Source of the DNA: Rhabdornis inornatus
Lineage: Eukaryota; Chordata; Aves; Passeriformes; Rhabdornithidae
Length of the DNA stretch: 64,000 nt
Direction of reading: 5' to 3'
Assembly: GCA_013397075.1 (NCBI GenBank)
Contig: VWZS01000240.1
Span: 1,549,421-1,613,420, forward strand
Numbering within the stretch: position 1 is the first letter of the stretch; each line of letters opens with the position of its first letter. Of the stretch, positions 11,925 through 22,639 are shown one piece after another. A program made the position numbers and the translations under genes. Under the pieces are notes generated by a model. The model was not told the origin of the DNA. It saw only the letters and a list, made by a program, of their open reading frames with translations, and ran no database searches.

Positions 11925-11966
<42 letters not shown>
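11925..11966. repeat. A42 homopolymer upstream of the start codon
   Basis: Forty-two uninterrupted adenines ending 55 bp before the NKX2-1 ATG. It may be a genuine expanded A-tract in the leader or upstream intron, or partly a sequencing artefact, since an ambiguous base lies 46 bp further on. It is not a retroposon tail, because the flanking sequence looks like the native promoter. Confidence 0.9.
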
Positions 11967-11968
<2 letters not shown>

Positions 11969-12003
11969 CCATAATCCCTCCCTCAAACTCGCTCACCTCT
12001 GGG

Positions 12004-12010
12004 TGTTTAC
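12004..12010 (+). promoter_or_regulatory. FOXA/HNF-3 core motif TGTTTAC
   Basis: Perfect TGTTTAC forkhead core 11 bp before the start codon. FOXA control of the NKX2-1 gene is described in mammals. A single 7-mer is weak evidence by itself. Confidence 0.3.
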
Positions 12011-12011
12011 G

Positions 12012-12012
12012 N
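12012..12012. other. Ambiguous base (N)
   Basis: Single undetermined base in the leader. The codons from here to the start read CGN CGC CGA ATC ATG (Arg-Arg-Arg-Ile-Met). That matches the junction I remember between the extra N-terminus of the long mammalian NKX2-1 isoform and the short one. Confidence 0.95.
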
Positions 12013-12021
12013 CGCCGAATC

Positions 12022-13828
12022 ATGTCGATGAGCCCAAAGCATACGACTCCTTTCTCAGTGTCTGACATCTTGAGTCCTTTGGAGGAAAGCTACAAGAAAG
12101 TGGGCATGGAGGCCAGTAACTTGGGGGCTCCCCTGTCAGCCTACAGACAGTCTCAGGTTTCTCAGCCGGCCATGCAGCAGCACCCCATGGGCCACAACGG
12201 AACAGTGACTGCCGCCTACCATATGACAGCGGCAGGGGTCCCCCAGCTCTCCCATGCTACGATGGGGGGCTATTGCAATGGGAACCTGGGCAACATGAGC
12301 GAGCTGCCGCCTTACCAGGACACCATGAGGAACAGCGCTTCGGCGACAGGATGGTACGGCACCAACCCGGATCCCCGCTTTTCCTCAAGTAAGTCAGCCC
12401 GGGGCTGGGTGGCCGAAGGGGGCTTGCGGCGCAACTGTCCCGACACATCGCGGGCAGAAGGCACGGGGGGTCCACGACAGGGCAAAAGTCAGTCTCAAAC
12501 CCAGACGCGCCCCCCAAACCCAAATTCCTCCTCCTGCCCGAGGATCGTGCCGGGTCCTTCCACCCCGGCTGGCTGCACGTCAGCCTGCCGCGGCTGCTTT
12601 TGCGGGGCAAGGGGGTTGGAAGCCCCGCTGTGGCGGGGAGCGGGAGCCTGGCTCTCGCCGTCCAGCGGGGCGGGAGCGTCGCGGCCCGGGGGCCCAAAGG
12701 GAGCCGGCGGTGCCCGTCCGCCTGCGCGCAGCCCGGCACCGGGCGGGCGAGGGGGGGAAAGCCGGAGGCGCCGTGGCCGCGTCCCGGGAAGCGGCGGGGG
12801 AGCGAGAGGCTCCTCTCCTGCCTGCGCCGGCGGAGCCGCTGTCCGCGGCCGCTGCCGCCGCGGCCGTCACATTAGGTACTTTCTTGGCTGTCCCCCCGGG
12901 CAGGACGAGGGGCGAGCGGTCTCCCTTATGCACCGGGGCTGGGCCGGCCGAGAAGGGGGCCACCTCTCGTCCCAGGGGCGTGAGTCGTTGTGTACAAGCG
13001 CGGGTGCCCCGAGGCCGCGGCCGGGGCTGGGCTGCCGGGGGGCTGCGGAGCTCCGCTGGGGGCAGGCGGCGGCGGGGGCTGCCGGAGCGCGGGGCCCCTC
13101 TCGGGCCGGGCCGGGCCAAGCCGAGCCGCCTAAAACGTGCCGCCTTCTCCCTTGCAGTCTCCCGCTTCATGGCGCCGTCCTCGGGCATGAACATGGGAGG
13201 CATGGGCAGCCTCGGCTCCCTGGGAGACGTGAGCAAGAGCATGGCCCCGCTCCAGAGCACGCCGCGGAGGAAACGGAGGGTCCTTTTTTCGCAGGCCCAG
13301 GTTTACGAGCTGGAGAGACGTTTCAAGCAACAAAAATACCTCTCCGCCCCGGAGAGGGAACATTTAGCCAGCATGATACATCTCACCCCGACTCAGGTCA
13401 AAATCTGGTTCCAGAATCACCGCTACAAGATGAAACGCCAGGCCAAAGACAAGGCTGCGCAGCAGCAGATGCAACAGGAGAACGGCTCCTGCCAGCAGCA
13501 GCAGTCTCCCAGAAGGGTGGCAGTGCCAGTGCTTGTGAAGGATGGCAAGCCCTGCCAAGCAGGCTCCAACACACCCACAGCAGCTATCCAGAGCCATCAG
13601 CAGCAGGCAGCTACAACGATCACAGTGGCTACCAATGGCAACAGCCTCGGACAGCATCAGAGCCACCAGACAAACAGTGCGGGGCAGTCTCCAGACATGG
13701 GACAGCACTCGGCCAGCCCTTCCTCTCTGCAGAGCCAAGTCTCCAGTTTGTCTCACCTAAACTCTTCTACTTCTGACTATGGCACCGCCATGTCTTGCTC
13801 CACCTTGCTATACGGTAGGACCTGGTAA
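12022..13828 (+). CDS. NKX2-1: Homeobox protein NKX2-1 (TTF-1), two coding exons
   Basis: Transcription factor of the NK2 class, needed in vertebrates for thyroid, lung and ventral forebrain development. It acts in the nucleus on CAAG-core sites. The CDS joins 12,022-12,388 and 13,158-13,828: 1,038 nt, 345 residues plus stop. The donor A|GTAAGT and acceptor TTGCAG|TC give a split Ile codon (residue 123), as in mammals. Visible parts: TN/eh1 repressor motif at residues 10-20; homeodomain 159-218 with Trp206 (48), Gln208 (50), Asn209 (51) and the NK2-diagnostic Tyr212 (54); NK2-specific domain 241-255 (RRVAVPVLVKDGKPC); conserved C-terminus ending LLYGRTW. The start was chosen because MSMSPKHTTPF is the known N-terminus and has A at -3. 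It is about 26 residues shorter than the human 371-residue form, because Gly/Ala runs are missing and Gln/Ser/Thr-rich sequence stands in their place. A longer isoform from an upstream exon could not be assigned. Confidence 0.97.
12389..13157 (+). other. NKX2-1: NKX2-1 intron between the coding exons
   Basis: A 769-bp intron with GTAAGT donor and a pyrimidine-rich CTTGCAG acceptor. It is very GC- and CpG-rich, mainly at 12,570-13,140. The exon 1 frame stays open through the whole intron, and another frame is open into exon 2. The length is not a multiple of three, so retention would join exon 2 in the wrong frame and lose the homeodomain. The two long apparent open frames over this region are therefore not the real protein. 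Confidence 0.93.
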
Positions 13829-14720
13829 AAGGATTAAACAAATAAAAAGAAAAAAAAAGGCAAAAAGAAAAAAGGAAAAAAAAAAAACCAACAGATTTAC
13901 CCAGTAACACAAATCTCTGTCCTCTCCAAACTACTGTGTACTTTTTTTCTTCTTCGTCTTTTTTCTTTTTTTTTTTTCTTTTTTTTTTCCTTCTTTTTTT
14001 AATTTTCATTTTAATGCTCTTCTCCCTTTTCCCCCGTTTTACTGAGTGGTCTCTGCGGACCTCTAAGAGAGAGAGACACTTTTTTGTTCCATTTTATTGT
14101 TACTGTTGATGGTTTTGGGTCTTTATGTTTTTTCTCCCCCAAAGTCGTCCTATGGGGTGTATAAAAATATTCAGACTAATAACCACGGAGCAGTCTGCAG
14201 AAAAGGGACCACCTTTAGTCATGGTCTGAAGACTTGGATATCAGATGTACACTTTTCCAGCGTCTAGGACTTGCATGTAAATACAGAGATTTTGGGGGAT
14301 GGGGTGGTTTTCCCCCCAAAAAAACGCATTCGCGTCACTCAGACACAAGAAGCAGCTTCCCCGTCCCCGGTCTCTCCCAGCCTGTCGCCAGGGCCAGCGG
14401 ATGGAGACGTGGAGTCATCAAAGGCTTGGCTTTTATTTTCCTCCTTACGTTTGATGTGAACCTGTAGCTGTATAATGCTGTCAAAAGTTGGACTAAACCC
14501 ATAGTTTTTAGTAGCCTGTATATTTTGTTGTAAAAAGAAAAGGAAAAAAATACAATCAGCCAAACCAACCCCCACCTTTTTTATGGACACTGATCAGCCC
14601 GTCGTAAATCCTCTGGCAGTTTGTTATTTGCGCACGCCGCCTTTTCCTGTTGTAACTTATGTAGATATTTGGCTTAAATATAGTTCCTAAGAAGCTTCTA
14701 ATAAATTATACACATTACGA
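13829..14720 (+). other. NKX2-1: NKX2-1 3' untranslated region
   Basis: About 0.9 kb after the stop. It begins with A-rich and then T/C-rich low-complexity tracts to about 14,000 and ends in a stretch I recall as conserved in mammalian NKX2-1 mRNAs (near 14,655-14,712). An early AATAAA at 13,841 is only 13 bp past the stop and is unlikely to be the main signal. The end point is estimated as about 15 nt beyond the AATAAA at 14,700. Confidence 0.75.
14700..14705 (+). terminator. NKX2-1: NKX2-1 polyadenylation signal AATAAA
   Basis: Canonical hexamer at the end of the conserved 3' UTR segment, with T-rich DNA just downstream (14,723-14,750) as a possible downstream element. Confidence 0.75.
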
Positions 14721-14784
14721 ATATTCTTTTTTATTTCCCCCGTTGGTTTCCCCTCCCGACGCTCCTTTCCTTGCATCTCTCTCC

Positions 14785-14827
14785 TTTTTTTTTCCCTTTC
14801 CCTTCCCCCCCCCCCCCGCCCCCTCCC
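14785..14827. repeat. Poly-T/poly-C tract at gap edge
   Basis: Pyrimidine-only low-complexity DNA (T run, then C runs) running into the assembly gap, which it probably caused. Confidence 0.85.
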
Positions 14828-14878
14828 NNNNNNNNNNNNNNNNNNNNNNNNNNNNNNNNNNNNNNNNNNNNNNNNNNN
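14828..14878. other. Assembly gap (51 N)
   Basis: Fifty-one undetermined bases directly beyond the NKX2-1 3' end. True length unknown. Confidence 0.98.
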
Positions 14879-15640
14879 GGGATGTTGCCAGACCCCAGAA
14901 GGCCCTCTGCCCCTCCCAGGGCCCAGACCCTGCTCCCAAAGGAGAGCTGCACCAGAGGGTTAACGGGATACAGGATCAGTCCTCAGCGTGCAAACAGGAC
15001 GAGGAAACGCGTGGGATTCACGAATTCGAGAGCGAAAGAATCGAGTTCCAAATTCATTAGCCCGATTATTTTTGGGGGGATGAGGGTGGGGGCGGGGGAC
15101 ACCTCAGCGACTTCTTGCTAGAGAAAGCAAAGTATTCCGGGACTAGAAATTCAAATGCCAAAGGCACGGAGGAGAAAGAAGGTAAAAGTCTAACGCCATT
15201 AGAAAAAAATAAAATAACGAAGAACCTGCTGTCAGTATAGAACGTGAGTCCGATTTAAAGTGTCCAGTTTTAATACCTTGTAAGGAAAAAAAAAGATAAT
15301 TTCTACCAGGTTTTCCTATGTACTTGTATTTTAAGGGAAGTACAGTCACCTTATTTATAATCAAAATAAAAAGATAGTTTATTGTGTACAACATGTAGTT
15401 TGAATTAACTTTCTTTATCAGGCTGTGCTTAATTTTCTACATATCCATATATTTAATTTTCTACATATCCAACCCCACACCCCCGCACACGGCCACGCAG
15501 GTTCTCCTGCAGAGAAGAGTAGCACACCGCTACTCAGGCGGAGGTCAGCCGCAGGCTGCGGCTCGGTGGAACACAGACGGCTTCGGTTGGTTGGTTTGGA
15601 TGCTGTTTTTCGTGTTGCTTTGTTTTTCTAAGGGGGATTT

Positions 15641-15664
15641 GTTTGTTTGTTTGTTTGTTTGTTT
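15641..15664. repeat. (GTTT)6 microsatellite
   Basis: Six perfect GTTT units in T/G-rich DNA. Confidence 0.9.
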
Positions 15665-16161
15665 GTTGGGAGTTGTTTTGTGTAGCCATTTGGGCAGTTT
15701 GTAAAGAAGGAGATGAGGAGAAAGTGCGTGCGCGCACGTGGGTGGGTGCGCATAGGTGCGCGCCGGGCTGAGACACAGAGGGCGTTGGGTAGGAAGGTAA
15801 AGATTATCGGTAATGCAAGGCGGTTAGATGTTGACTTTTCTGTAAATATAGTAAGCGTATGAAGCTAAACAGCTCGTATCTGACGAGTCCGAAATCCCTG
15901 TAATTCTCTATTTTTCAGGTCCCAAATATCGCTTTTGTGAGTGTAACAAAATATGAAGTATCCCCACTCTAAAAGACCTGGTAGCATGTTTTCCTTTGCA
16001 TCTGCTGCTCGGTTGCGTTTTTTCCCCCAAATCCATAGAAAGTGATCGCAGTCATGGAAACACCTCTGAATTACAGAGGTGTTACGAAATAATCATATTT
16101 TTGAAGTGAAAGAAAACAGGTTGCCTGGGAAAGAAACAACCCAACCTCCAATTTAAGTAGC

Positions 16162-16175
16162 AGCTTTCGAAAGCT
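16162..16175. repeat. 14-bp perfect palindrome
   Basis: AGCTTTCGAAAGCT is its own reverse complement. It lies a few bases after TTAAGTAG, an NK2-like half site. Confidence 0.85.
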
Positions 16176-17724
16176 CCAGTTCTTTATTTATACAAGATAG
16201 CCCATGTTAGTCGGGGACCAAGTGCTAGTCTGGATGGAGAAGAAGGGAAGTACAAGGAAGAAAAAAAAAGTATCGGATTCTTTCTGACCCCCTCCCCCTT
16301 ATTTCTAACTGGAGGACATCACGTGTGTCAACAGGCATTTCGAGACCTTTCATTCTTCAGGTTATGTCCTGATTTATACAGCGACATTCTTAACTAACCC
16401 AAAGATTATTCTTTTTTGTTTGTTTGTTTTTCTTCTACGCAGAACATTCATTTTAGATCTATAACATCGTGTTAAGCATGGCAGGGGGATGGGTGGGGGG
16501 GCGGCAGAGTGCCTGGAGCTTAGTGGTGTTATTCCTGCTAAAAGAAGAAAGTGTTGGGGATTCCTGGTCCGTGGTGCAGAGCTGCCAGCTTCCGCGGAGG
16601 AAGCGACACCTGGGTTAACTTTAAGGATTTTTTTTTTAGTTAGGGTTAGTTTGTCCCGGAGTTTATACGCAAGACCGAGGGGAAAGTGCTCCGGTTAACT
16701 CGACATTTCCTCTTCATACGTAATTAATGTGCGTTCTTTCAAACCCAGGAACGTTCAAAAGTGAGTAGCACGGAAAGGCATTAATACAGCCGAAAAGTAT
16801 TACAGCTCCCGTCCCCGAATATTGGAGTTAGCATGTTTGATAGAGATCCAGTCAGTGACTTTTCATTATAGACTTCGGGGGAAAGAAAGTAATTTCATTG
16901 TGTCTCGACAACCTCATAAACACATATTTGGTGGTGGGTGTAATTACTGTAATGGATTATTATGTACACTGACTTATCTTTCTTAAACTAGATTTAGTTT
17001 CGATTAAATAAACTGGTTTCCACTTTGTCTGATGTCGGCTTAGTTTAAAGTCTGTTTACTTGTTCCACAGAAAGGTGAATTCATCTCTTTATTAAGCACT
17101 AGAGACCGAGCAAACACAGTTCAAACTGTATTTACATATCAATCAGGAGAAATGCAAACAAACTGCTCTTTAACAATTTTATAGAGTTTTTTATGACATG
17201 GTGATACTGCCTTTTATCATATTATTTTAGTAAACTAGTTATCCCTTGATTAGGATGAAGATACTTGGAGGCAGGGGTGTAAATACAGTTTAGTCTCCAG
17301 TCTCCCTTGAGAACACTCGTGAGAACTTAGTTACTGTATAGTTTTTAAAAACTGAAATTAAAATATGTTCCTCCGTCTAAACTCCTGCTTCTTCCAATAT
17401 TCTGATTTCCAGTCTCCCGGTAATCAATGCAGAACTTGAATAATGGCATGGCAAAGGGGAGGGGCAGCATGATTCAAATCTGAAATAATGGAAGAGATGC
17501 ACGTTTCCCAATATAACTGCTTTATGCACTCTAGACCATGGGTACCCCGTATTTTGAGAGATAAAAGGATCTACTGAAGAATGGCTATTCCCTCCCACTC
17601 CCCCAATGCCTGGCACTGCTTGTAAGTCTAGGAGAATCGAGGAGGGCATTTTCTCCCGCTGTAAATAGGAGTTCATTCTTAAGTTCCATGAAGTGTGCGT
17701 GAAGTGGCACAGCAGGCTGTGGGA

Positions 17725-17860
17725 AAAAGAAGGGGGGAGGGGGAAAGAAAAAAGAAAAACCCAAACAACAACAACAACAAAACAACCTCAAACTGAACCC
17801 CAAACGAAACACAAACCCAAAACAAAAAACAATCCCAAACCCTAACAAAACCACATCACT
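17725..17860. repeat. Purine tract followed by CAA/CAAAC-rich tract
   Basis: G/A-only DNA followed by about 100 bp made almost only of A and C in CAA, CAAAC and CCCAAAC units. Low-complexity sequence, strongly strand-asymmetric. Confidence 0.8.
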
Positions 17861-20199
17861 ACTACGGCCACAACAGCAACAATAGCAAAAGTCTTCTTCA
17901 TATGGACTGCTTCATATCAAAACGATCAGTGCGTCATTGGCTTTTTTGTTTGTTTCACAGCAGTCTGTTAGCAAAAGGGATGCTCGGGAGGAAGAGCTCA
18001 GGGGAGCCGGGGGCGGCAGGGTTTGCCCCGAGCTCTGCTGCGGCCCCGGTAGCAGCGGACGGGCGCGGTGCGGTGTCACTGTACCTACGGAGAGGCAAGG
18101 GATGGGCGAGCTGATCTAAAAGTGCATTGCCTGCATCTCGGTTCAAAAGGCAGTGCAGGGCCTTAAGATGATGTTTAAAGTTCAGATCCCAAACAGTGTA
18201 ATCTGAGACAGCTCTGAGATGACACCAAGAGAAGTTGCCACGGCTGGGAGGGGAGGGAAAAAAAAGTATTTTAGGAGTTTTGTAGCGCAGCGCAGGTAAA
18301 GGGGCCTCGCCGGGAAAGCAGCCCCCGTTCAACTTTTCTGACCGCTGCCTTTAGCCTTTACAAAGGGGATCTAGAGCTAAAGACTGAGTGACTTCTGAAG
18401 AATTTAAGTCCTTTCATAGCCGTGTCGGGAGCAAAGCTGAGAATTTTTTTCTCTCAGACCCGCTGTTCCTCTCATGATCCCCGTCGAGGGGGGGGGGGGA
18501 CCCCCAAAACTCTAAGTTAATGATAATACTGTTTATATGTATCAAATGTGTACAGACATCTGACCCAGTGCGGCTGCTCCTATGAGGTAGAGAGACGACT
18601 ATTCCTGGCAAAATGGTGAATAATATGAAATTACTCCCCCCCCCCGTCTTTTCTGGCTGCAAGCACATTAGGGAGCAGGTAAGGTCAAAGTTTTCTATAT
18701 CCTATGTCTTTCTCTCAAAGGCTTCTGGTCAGCGTTATAAATAAGATGGTGTGTAAGATGTATTGATGTAAAAAACCCTGAAATTCGTTTAGAAGCTTAA
18801 AAAAACTTACTACACAGAAAAATTCTAGGGAAACCTACAGATGAAAACATAACATATGACATTTAATCTTCGATGTAAAGGTTTTTGTTAGAGGGACGGC
18901 AAAGAGGGAAATCGTGTTGTTTTTTTTTTACCGTGACATAGATTAAGAAGGAAAAACATTTACAAACGGCCGAATGCATTACTTCTGAAAGACGGTGTAG
19001 ATCCACTGTCCTGAGCTGGCCTATAGAAACTGAAAAAGGTTAAAAATGTATATTCTAAAAATATTGTCCAAGGTACTTAAGTCGGTTTTTACTGGCTAGC
19101 TCCATATCTCATGCTAACAATTATACCTGAATGAGATGAAAACTCTTCTCTCAAAAAATATTTCTATTCACTAAATACAGCGGGACTTTTGGAGTAATTT
19201 TAAATTACTTTGTAGGTTATGCTTCTTTAGAATGTGGATTAACACGGCATGTTTTAGTGAACGTACATGACTTACTGAATTGATTCAATGAGAACTCCCC
19301 ACATCATTCTGAGTAGCGCTTCATCAATACAGGGGCTCCTTAAAGTGTAAAGGAAAATAATAAAGCGCACGTACACGAGGTTGGTTGGTTTGTGGGGTTT
19401 TTGGGGAGGAAAGAGGGCTTTGTTTGTTTGGGTTTGTGATTGGGTTGTGGTTTTCTGTTTGTTTTTTTTTTTCTTTTTGAATAAAAGGATAGTTGCATTG
19501 CTTAGAAAACTAAACAAAGTATGAGATCGCCACTTCCATTTGTGTTCTGGTGGATTTCACCGGAGTTCTCCCCGATCAAGCATATTTGTGCAAGTAATAA
19601 CGTGCTAGAAGGCGACAAACTTACAGACATCTGGGATCGTAAGGGGAGCAGATTTTTTTGCTTCATATCAAAGGTGTTACTGAAGTGGCTGAATAATTTC
19701 AGCGTGTTACTGACCTAATAATGCGACTCTAGGACACCATTTTTTCGAAGTTCATCTGGCTGCATTTGTTCGTTAAACTTTTTGTTTTCAGTGCTGCTAC
19801 TTCTCAGAGAAGCTCTTAAAATATTATCTTCAGCTTCACCACCTTCTTGGTCCCTGCTTTTGCTCTTATACTGGGCGTTACTTAACAAACGCACTGTTGC
19901 TACTGTGAAATAGGGTGCTCGGAGCTCGTCCTCTGCACTTTTATCTGCATTAGCTCAATTCAGAGAGCAAAAGACATATGGATGGCCGATGCGGACCGCT
20001 TAGTCTGCATATACGCGTCTGTATACGCGTTGTATCTTACAGATGTGTATCGATTACATAATATAGATGTGTATGTCTGATAGGTGTACCTAGGAGCTGA
20101 TGTGCACGGCAGTAACTGTGGAGTCTGGGGATCAGAGGCGGGCAGGAAAACTCTTACTTTGAAGAAGTACTGACCGCTGGCCTGTGTGTCCCCTGCGCT

Positions 20200-20560
20200 C
20201 TTAATTTTACAGGGCGGAGACCCTCCCGCAACTTTCCGCCTCGGCCCACGAGGGCTGCCCGGCCGGTGGGAAGGAGCCGCAGCGCCCGAGCCGGGCCGGC
20301 TTCCCCCGAGCCCCGCGAGGAGCCCGGCGGGGCGCCCGCAGCGCGTCCTCTCTGCCCCCGCCGCTCGCCAGGAATGCCCGGCACGGCCACAGCTGCCGCC
20401 GGCGCTCAGGGCTCGGCTCCCCGTCGAGGGGCACGAGGTCCATCCTGCCCTTTGCCAGTGGGCTTTGCACCCCGGCCGCGGGGTCCCTTGCTTGCCGAGG
20501 ACAGGCTCTCACACAGCCCCGCAGCTTTGCTGCCCTCGGGAATCAGCTGCAACCCAGCCG
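20200..20560. promoter_or_regulatory. CpG-rich block F, 3' of NKX2-1
   Basis: CpG-dense block about 6 kb beyond the NKX2-1 polyadenylation signal. The longest frame here (186 codons, + strand, 20,266-20,826) has no recognisable domain and overlaps open frames on the other strand, so it is not called as a gene. It could be a promoter for a non-coding or SFTA3-like transcript. Confidence 0.5.
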
Positions 20561-20959
20561 GGTTCCTCTCCCGAGGGCTACAGCTAGTCGAGAGCAGCGA
20601 TTGTCTCCCTCTGTATTCTCTTAATGCCGACTATGGCAGGCTCTGCCTGCACTGCCAGGCTGCCAGGCTGCAGGTGCTGTCGGGCAGACCCAGCTGTGCG
20701 CACCCACCGCTCCTCTCGTCCTTGGCACTGGGGCGATGCCCAGGCGGGAGGGCTGCAAACGTCGGGCCAGGAGTCCCTTTGACTTTCGCCCAAGCGCTGT
20801 TCCCAAACGCCCCGACAAGGTGTTGACCGCCTATGGCGCCTTGCCATAGCTAGGGCGAGTGGCATGGGGCTCGGTGACTCGTCACTGAAACGCATAACAC
20901 ACTTGCCTAGCGGGGTAAATGTCAGGGAAGTGCGTGGAACCTCCACGGTATCCCAAAAA

Positions 20960-21420
20960 AGATCGAGGACGGGATGCGGCGGAAGAATTTACGTCTTCGC
21001 AAAGGTACTGTGCGAGTGCGGCAAGGACAGAGGATAGGTCCCAGCACTGTCATCTCCAGCGCTGCCAGGAGTTTCCTGCGGCAGCCACTTTCGAGGGACT
21101 CTGCTGGGTGATACCGGGCCACCTCTGCCTTCGCGGTGCTCGACGGAGAGGCGGCCCCGGACCCTGTCTGCTCGGCCAGCCCAGCAGCGGGGGCTCTGCC
21201 AGGCACACAGGACTGGGCACCCCCACCCCATCCCAATTCGGGTTTCGTTTGGTTGGTTGGGAAAGCAATTCCCGAGGAAGCACCTGAGAAAGTTTGGGTG
21301 AGCAGAGGAGGGACGATAGCGGGCGGGAGCGGGGAAGCGCGGACGTGCAGGGCCCCTTCCCTCCCCCAACGGGGGGCGCGGCAGGGGAACCCCTCTTCCT
21401 GCCACCGATTTTTCTCCCCA
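20960..21420. promoter_or_regulatory. CpG-rich block G
   Basis: Second CpG-rich block close to block F, with many overlapping open frames on both strands. No protein family recognised. Confidence 0.45.
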
Positions 21421-21948
21421 GACGGCTTTCTGCTCGGTCCAGATCTCCCTATTCTGTCATCGCTTTTAAATCACTTTTTTGAATTCGAATAGAAGTTCTT
21501 CGGGAGATATGACAGGGTTTAAAGCTCTCGTTACACACCAATAGGCGAAACCTTTGCATGGAGTTTGTCCCCATTCTTCAGTGTGTGAGCAATAGCTGTT
21601 GCTCCCTGGCTCTGACTTTTCCATGGACGCACATACATACACAGTCTGCTTGTCTTTAAATAGTGGCTCACGAAGCGGAACCCAGACCTGGGAACCGTGT
21701 TGTCCTGTCGCGCTCGGGAGGGTGCTGATGGATGGTGTATTTTGTGCTCGGTGTCACAGGGAGGCTGTGCGTGGCGGTGCCGGAGCGCTGGGACACACGC
21801 GATTGTGTGGCAGTGGCGAGGCGCTGGAGCTGCGCTGCCGTGGGGAGGCCGGGCGTGTTCTTGTCGTGGAAGTCTGGGCACGGCGTGGGCTGTGCACAGA
21901 GTAGGCTCTGCGGTGGTGGCTGTGTGCGTGTGTGTGCGGGGGAGCGTA

Positions 21949-21972
21949 TGTGTGTGTGTGTGTGTGTGTGTG
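21949..21972. repeat. (TG)12 microsatellite
   Basis: Twelve perfect TG units within a longer G/T-rich region from about 21,920. Confidence 0.9.
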
Positions 21973-22432
21973 TTTGTGTCAGTGCATCGCCTTTCCACAA
22001 TGGTAGCGTAATTATCTAGCTGAAACATTCACAAATGGCAAAAAGTTGCAAAATAGATCGACCTCCCTGAGATGAGAAGAAGCCAGTTTCAGCGCTGTGC
22101 AACCATCATGGTTTTTTCAATACATTTTATACAAGAGGATCTAGCGAGTGATTCCGATTCAATACACATAATCAGTTTGGAAGTCCTATTTCCATTTGAA
22201 AACAGGCCTATTTGCAATCATGAGGGCCGGACACGCTGTAAGATACAGGACGCATTCAGAGTAGGTGGTAGGTGAGGGAATCTACAGACAAGCACCAAAT
22301 AATTTCTTCCTGCTGCAGACCATTTCTTTTACACGATGGTATTAATCACAATGTATTTTTTATCTAATTTTTTAAAATATCCCTTAATTGCTTTAGAAAG
22401 CAAGGTTTTGACCTACAGAGAGAGTCTGGGTG

Positions 22433-22436
<4 letters not shown>

Positions 22437-22472
<36 letters not shown>
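22437..22472. repeat. (AC)18 microsatellite
   Basis: Eighteen perfect AC units. Confidence 0.95.
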
Positions 22473-22475
<3 letters not shown>

Positions 22476-22639
22476 AAACAAAAGCCCACCAAGTAAAAAT
22501 CGTAATTGAAAAAGCCTGTTGATTGTCCTATCAATAGCTTAAGGTTAACAGTAATTTAATAAAAAATTCACGGGGTAAATGATCCCTAGAAAATGGTAAT
22601 TTATTTTTTAAAGTAACGCCCAGAGGAAGGACAGGTGCA

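Larger units (their letters stand above)
14880..20150. other. Downstream non-coding DNA, no gene recognised
   Basis: Mixed to AT-rich DNA with simple repeats and no frame with recognisable protein similarity. In mammals SFTA3 starts a few kb 3' of NKX2-1 and runs the same way. No sequence resembling its short product was seen here, though short exons could be missed by eye. Confidence 0.5.

Noticed and set aside
11925..11966. A42 tract as the tail of a retroposon or processed pseudogene
   Set aside because: The sequence on its 5' side looks like the native NKX2-1 promoter, with no retroposon body and no flanking duplication.
12022..13776. A single 584-codon open frame starting at the NKX2-1 ATG
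   Set aside because: It reads through the 769-bp intron and enters exon 2 out of frame. The splice sites give the known homeodomain protein instead.
12710..13828. A 372-codon frame ending with the NKX2-1 C-terminus
   Set aside because: Its first 149 codons are intron sequence of GC-rich composition. Only the part from 13,158 is real coding sequence.
20266..20826. 186-codon + strand frame in CpG block F
   Set aside because: Pro/Ala/Arg-rich composition, overlapping open frames on the other strand and no resemblance to SFTA3 or any family I know.
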